Translations under genes and position numbers: made by a program
The notes under the pieces: model-generated
Seen by the model: the letters and a program-made list of their open reading frames with translations, nothing else
The model's database searches: none
Told to the model about the DNA's origin: nothing
In this document: piece by piece, positions 13,630-15,186 of the stretch
Layout: every line of letters starts with the position of its first letter
How positions within the stretch are numbered: the stretch's first letter is position 1
Assembly (NCBI GenBank): GCA_020024815.1
Contig: JAHHTE010000034.1
Span: 1-15,186 of the forward strand
DNA: 15,186 nucleotides
Source of the DNA: Mailhella sp.
GTDB taxonomy: Bacteria; Desulfobacterota; Desulfovibrionia; Desulfovibrionales; Desulfovibrionaceae
Direction: 5' to 3'

Positions 13630-14961
13630 TTATACTGTTTTTTGCAGTATAGCGTAAAATAAAATATCATGTCCTTTGAGTTTTGGGTCAAGATTTGAGG
13701 GAATAAGGTATTTTTCAAAAAGACACTGTGCATTTTTATGTTTTTTTAAAAATGTTTGGATTTGTACTTTATCTTCTTTTTGAAAAAGAGAACAAGTGCA
13801 ATAGCAAAGAAAAGAATTTTCTTCTAAGATATTCCAAGCTGTTTCTAAAAGTTCTTGTTGTGTTTGAAGAATTTGTGTTAAATTTTCTTGTGTTATTCTA
13901 TATTTTACTTCTGGATTTCTTGCGATTGTTCCTGATGTAGAGCAAGGGCTATCAAGTAAAAGCAGAGAAAAATTTTTTTCTATGCTTGGGGGAAAATTAA
14001 TAGCAATATCTTGTGCAAGACCTTGTTTTATATATGGTTCTTTTAAGGATAAGCGTTGTAATTGGTTTTGAAAATCTTGTATCCTTTGTGCATTGGGTTC
14101 AGTGGCAAAAAGAACAGGAATATTTTTTTCTAATAAACCTAAACTCTTTCCCCCTCGTCCGCAACACATATCCCAAACACCATTTTTTAAGTCTTGTGCA
14201 TGGTAAAAGTTTGCTAATTCTTCGGTAAGTAGAGCAGAGCTTACGCCTTGTCTGGAAATACAGCCTTGTTCCTCAAGGTCTTTTAACTGAATTGTTTCTT
14301 GCTCTTCACAGAAAAAAATACTTGTACTAAGTGATTGTATAAAAGAAGGTAATTCTTTTGTTTTTTGTGTATTAATCCTAAAACTTGGTTTTGGGGTATA
14401 AAAACTTTCTTCTATAATTTGTTGATAAAAAAGTGGATCAAGTTCTTGTGTAAAAATAGGTGCTAAATCAGCTACGTTATGTAATTGACGAAGATTTTTT
14501 TTACTTGGAATTTGATTAGGAGCAATTTTTGTTTGAATTTTTTGTGTAAGATTTTGAATTTGTTGTTCTAATGTTTCTTTATCTTTTAGCATAGCTCTTA
14601 ATATGGCATTAAGAACATTTGCTTTTTTTTGTCCTTCTTTTTTTTTGAGAATTTCAACATATTCATTTAATATTGCATGGTCTTGTTTTTTTTGAAGAAA
14701 AAAAAGTTCAAACAAAGCAAGGCTTAAATTTGTTTCAAAAAAAGAAGAATTTTTTTGTTTTTGATAGGGTATAAGTAATGCGTTAATGATACCTTGATAA
14801 CGCAAAACACCATAACAAAGTGCCATAAGAAAAGCTTTTTCTTGTTTTATGTGTTCATGTTCTTTTAACTTTTTATAGGCTTTTTCCAAAAGTAAAGGAA
14901 AAGGAACAGTATTTGTTTTTTGTAAAAGTATTTCAAGAGCAAGAGAACGTGTGTTTTGCAT
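13630..14961 (-). CDS. rsmB: RsmB/NOP-type rRNA cytosine-C5 methyltransferase
   Basis: This 443-residue enzyme probably methylates C5 of a 16S rRNA cytosine (position 967 in E. coli numbering) using SAM. A NusB-like helical N-terminus (1-125) precedes a middle region and a Rossmann methyltransferase domain. SAM motif I reads VWDMCCGRGGKS (262-273) instead of the common D.CAAPGGKT. Motif IV is LLDSPCSTSGT with C340, and motif VI YCTCSLF with the catalytic C390; the two-cysteine mechanism is therefore intact. The C-terminus ends GHDILFYAILQK, typical of the family. The protein is unusually rich in Lys and Gln, matching the AT-rich DNA, and contains A-tracts of 8 and 9. It could be another RsmB/RsmF-type family member; the NusB-like domain favours RsmB. 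Confidence 0.82.
   Translation of the reverse strand: MQNTRSLALEILLQKTNTVPFPLLLEKAYKKLKEHEHIKQEKAFLMALCYGVLRYQGIINALLIPYQKQKNSSFFETNLSLALFELFFLQKKQDHAILNEYVEILKKKEGQKKANVLNAILRAMLKDKETLEQQIQNLTQKIQTKIAPNQIPSKKNLRQLHNVADLAPIFTQELDPLFYQQIIEESFYTPKPSFRINTQKTKELPSFIQSLSTSIFFCEEQETIQLKDLEEQGCISRQGVSSALLTEELANFYHAQDLKNGVWDMCCGRGGKSLGLLEKNIPVLFATEPNAQRIQDFQNQLQRLSLKEPYIKQGLAQDIAINFPPSIEKNFSLLLLDSPCSTSGTIARNPEVKYRITQENLTQILQTQQELLETAWNILEENSFLCYCTCSLFQKEDKVQIQTFLKKHKNAQCLFEKYLIPSNLDPKLKGHDILFYAILQKTV
13631..13651 (-). terminator. small hairpin over the rsmB stop codon
   Basis: TATACTG (13631-13637) and CAGTATA (13645-13651) are perfect 7-bp arms around a 7-nt loop, overlapping the last rsmB codons. 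On the minus strand it is followed by ACTTTTAAC and later by T- and A-rich DNA. It could be a weak terminator between rsmB and the YkgJ operon 190 nt downstream, but there is no immediate T-run. Confidence 0.3.
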
Positions 14962-14989
14962 AATAATTAGCTTCTATTTTTATTTTTTT

Positions 14990-15082
14990 TTGAGAGGGGA
15001 ATTTTTGAAAAAGTTTCCCCTCTCAAACTCTCCCTTCAAAACTTTTTAATCCAAACTCTCTTTTGTGTACAAAAAAGAGTTT
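14990..15082 (+). repeat. two-hairpin repeat copy 3, inverted and diverged
   Basis: The unit lies in the opposite orientation to copies 1 and 2. Hairpin 2 is TTGAGAGGGGAA facing TTCCCCTCTC (14990-15024); the linker is nearly identical to the other copies; hairpin 1 spans 15053-15082. Hairpin 1 keeps 14-bp arms although several positions changed, mostly in matched pairs. On the plus strand it ends in GTTTTTTC, so as a terminator it would serve a plus-strand transcript from the left, but the left neighbour rsmB runs the other way. It therefore sits in the rsmB upstream region. Confidence 0.75.
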
Positions 15083-15097
15083 GTTTTTTCTCACTTT

Positions 15098-15133
15098 AAA
15101 TATATTATAACTAGTAAGTATTATAATATATTT
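15098..15133. repeat. perfect 13-bp AT-rich inverted repeat
   Basis: AAATATATTATAA (15098-15110) and TTATAATATATTT (15121-15133) are perfect complements around a 10-nt spacer, CTAGTAAGTA. The arms include TATAAT-like boxes on both strands and lie upstream of rsmB, so they may overlap its promoter. An all-A/T palindrome may also be chance in this DNA. Confidence 0.4.
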
Positions 15134-15186
15134 TCAAATTAGTGAGGTTAGGCAAGTGTGAAAAATTTGAAAATACAGTATTGTAT

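Noticed and set aside
112..15082. Reading the recurrent 92-bp units as a CRISPR array
   Set aside because: The copies are kilobases apart, are two-hairpin palindromes and have no regular spacers or cas genes.

Overview
The window looks like chromosome from a low-GC, strictly or facultatively anaerobic, flagellated Gram-negative bacterium. The best fit is an AT-rich member of the Desulfovibrionaceae or a close relative. That placement is inference: it rests on the overall style of the dmsABC, fliJ/MotE-like and YkgJ/TPR genes and on long intergenic stem-loops, not on a 16S or marker-gene match. No rRNA, tRNA, CRISPR array, prophage or complete insertion sequence is visible.

Layout, left to right. 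Bases 1-230 hold a relatively GC-rich scrap of unknown identity, a short inverted repeat and a two-hairpin repeat that ends the dms transcript. Bases 231-4111 (minus strand) are a complete dmsABC operon: a Tat-exported molybdenum reductase (DmsA), a four-cluster ferredoxin subunit (DmsB) and a membrane anchor (DmsC). Together they pass menaquinol electrons to DMSO or a similar oxide. The 273-bp leader has a candidate promoter and two copies of a TTGTTAAC-type motif. Bases 4385-7204 (minus strand) encode a polar-amino-acid-type ABC importer in the order permease, binding protein, permease. No ATPase gene is in the window.

Bases 7559-8984 (plus strand) carry fliJ and an overlapping gene for a membrane-anchored coiled-coil protein with a MotE/MgtE_N-like C-terminus. 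They sit behind a well-formed sigma-54 promoter and end at a terminator. Two separate plus-strand genes follow: a metallo-beta-lactamase-fold hydrolase and a UDP-glucose 6-dehydrogenase (precursors for surface polysaccharide). Bases 11681-13439 (minus strand) are a tight three-gene operon: a YkgJ-type cysteine-cluster protein, a 134-residue protein I do not recognise, and a five-repeat TPR protein. Upstream of it on the same strand is an RsmB-type rRNA cytosine methyltransferase (13630-14961).

The most notable non-coding signal is a ~92-bp dispersed repeat made of two consecutive hairpins (112-203, 11575-11666, 14990-15082), with a degenerate relative at 5481-5545. Two copies lie just 3' of an operon and look like rho-independent terminators. 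The third is inverted, lies 5' of rsmB, and shows paired compensatory changes in its first stem, so the fold rather than the sequence seems to be conserved. The strongest candidates for undescribed biology are this repeat family and the YkgJ/unknown/TPR operon. Neither can be assigned a function from sequence alone.
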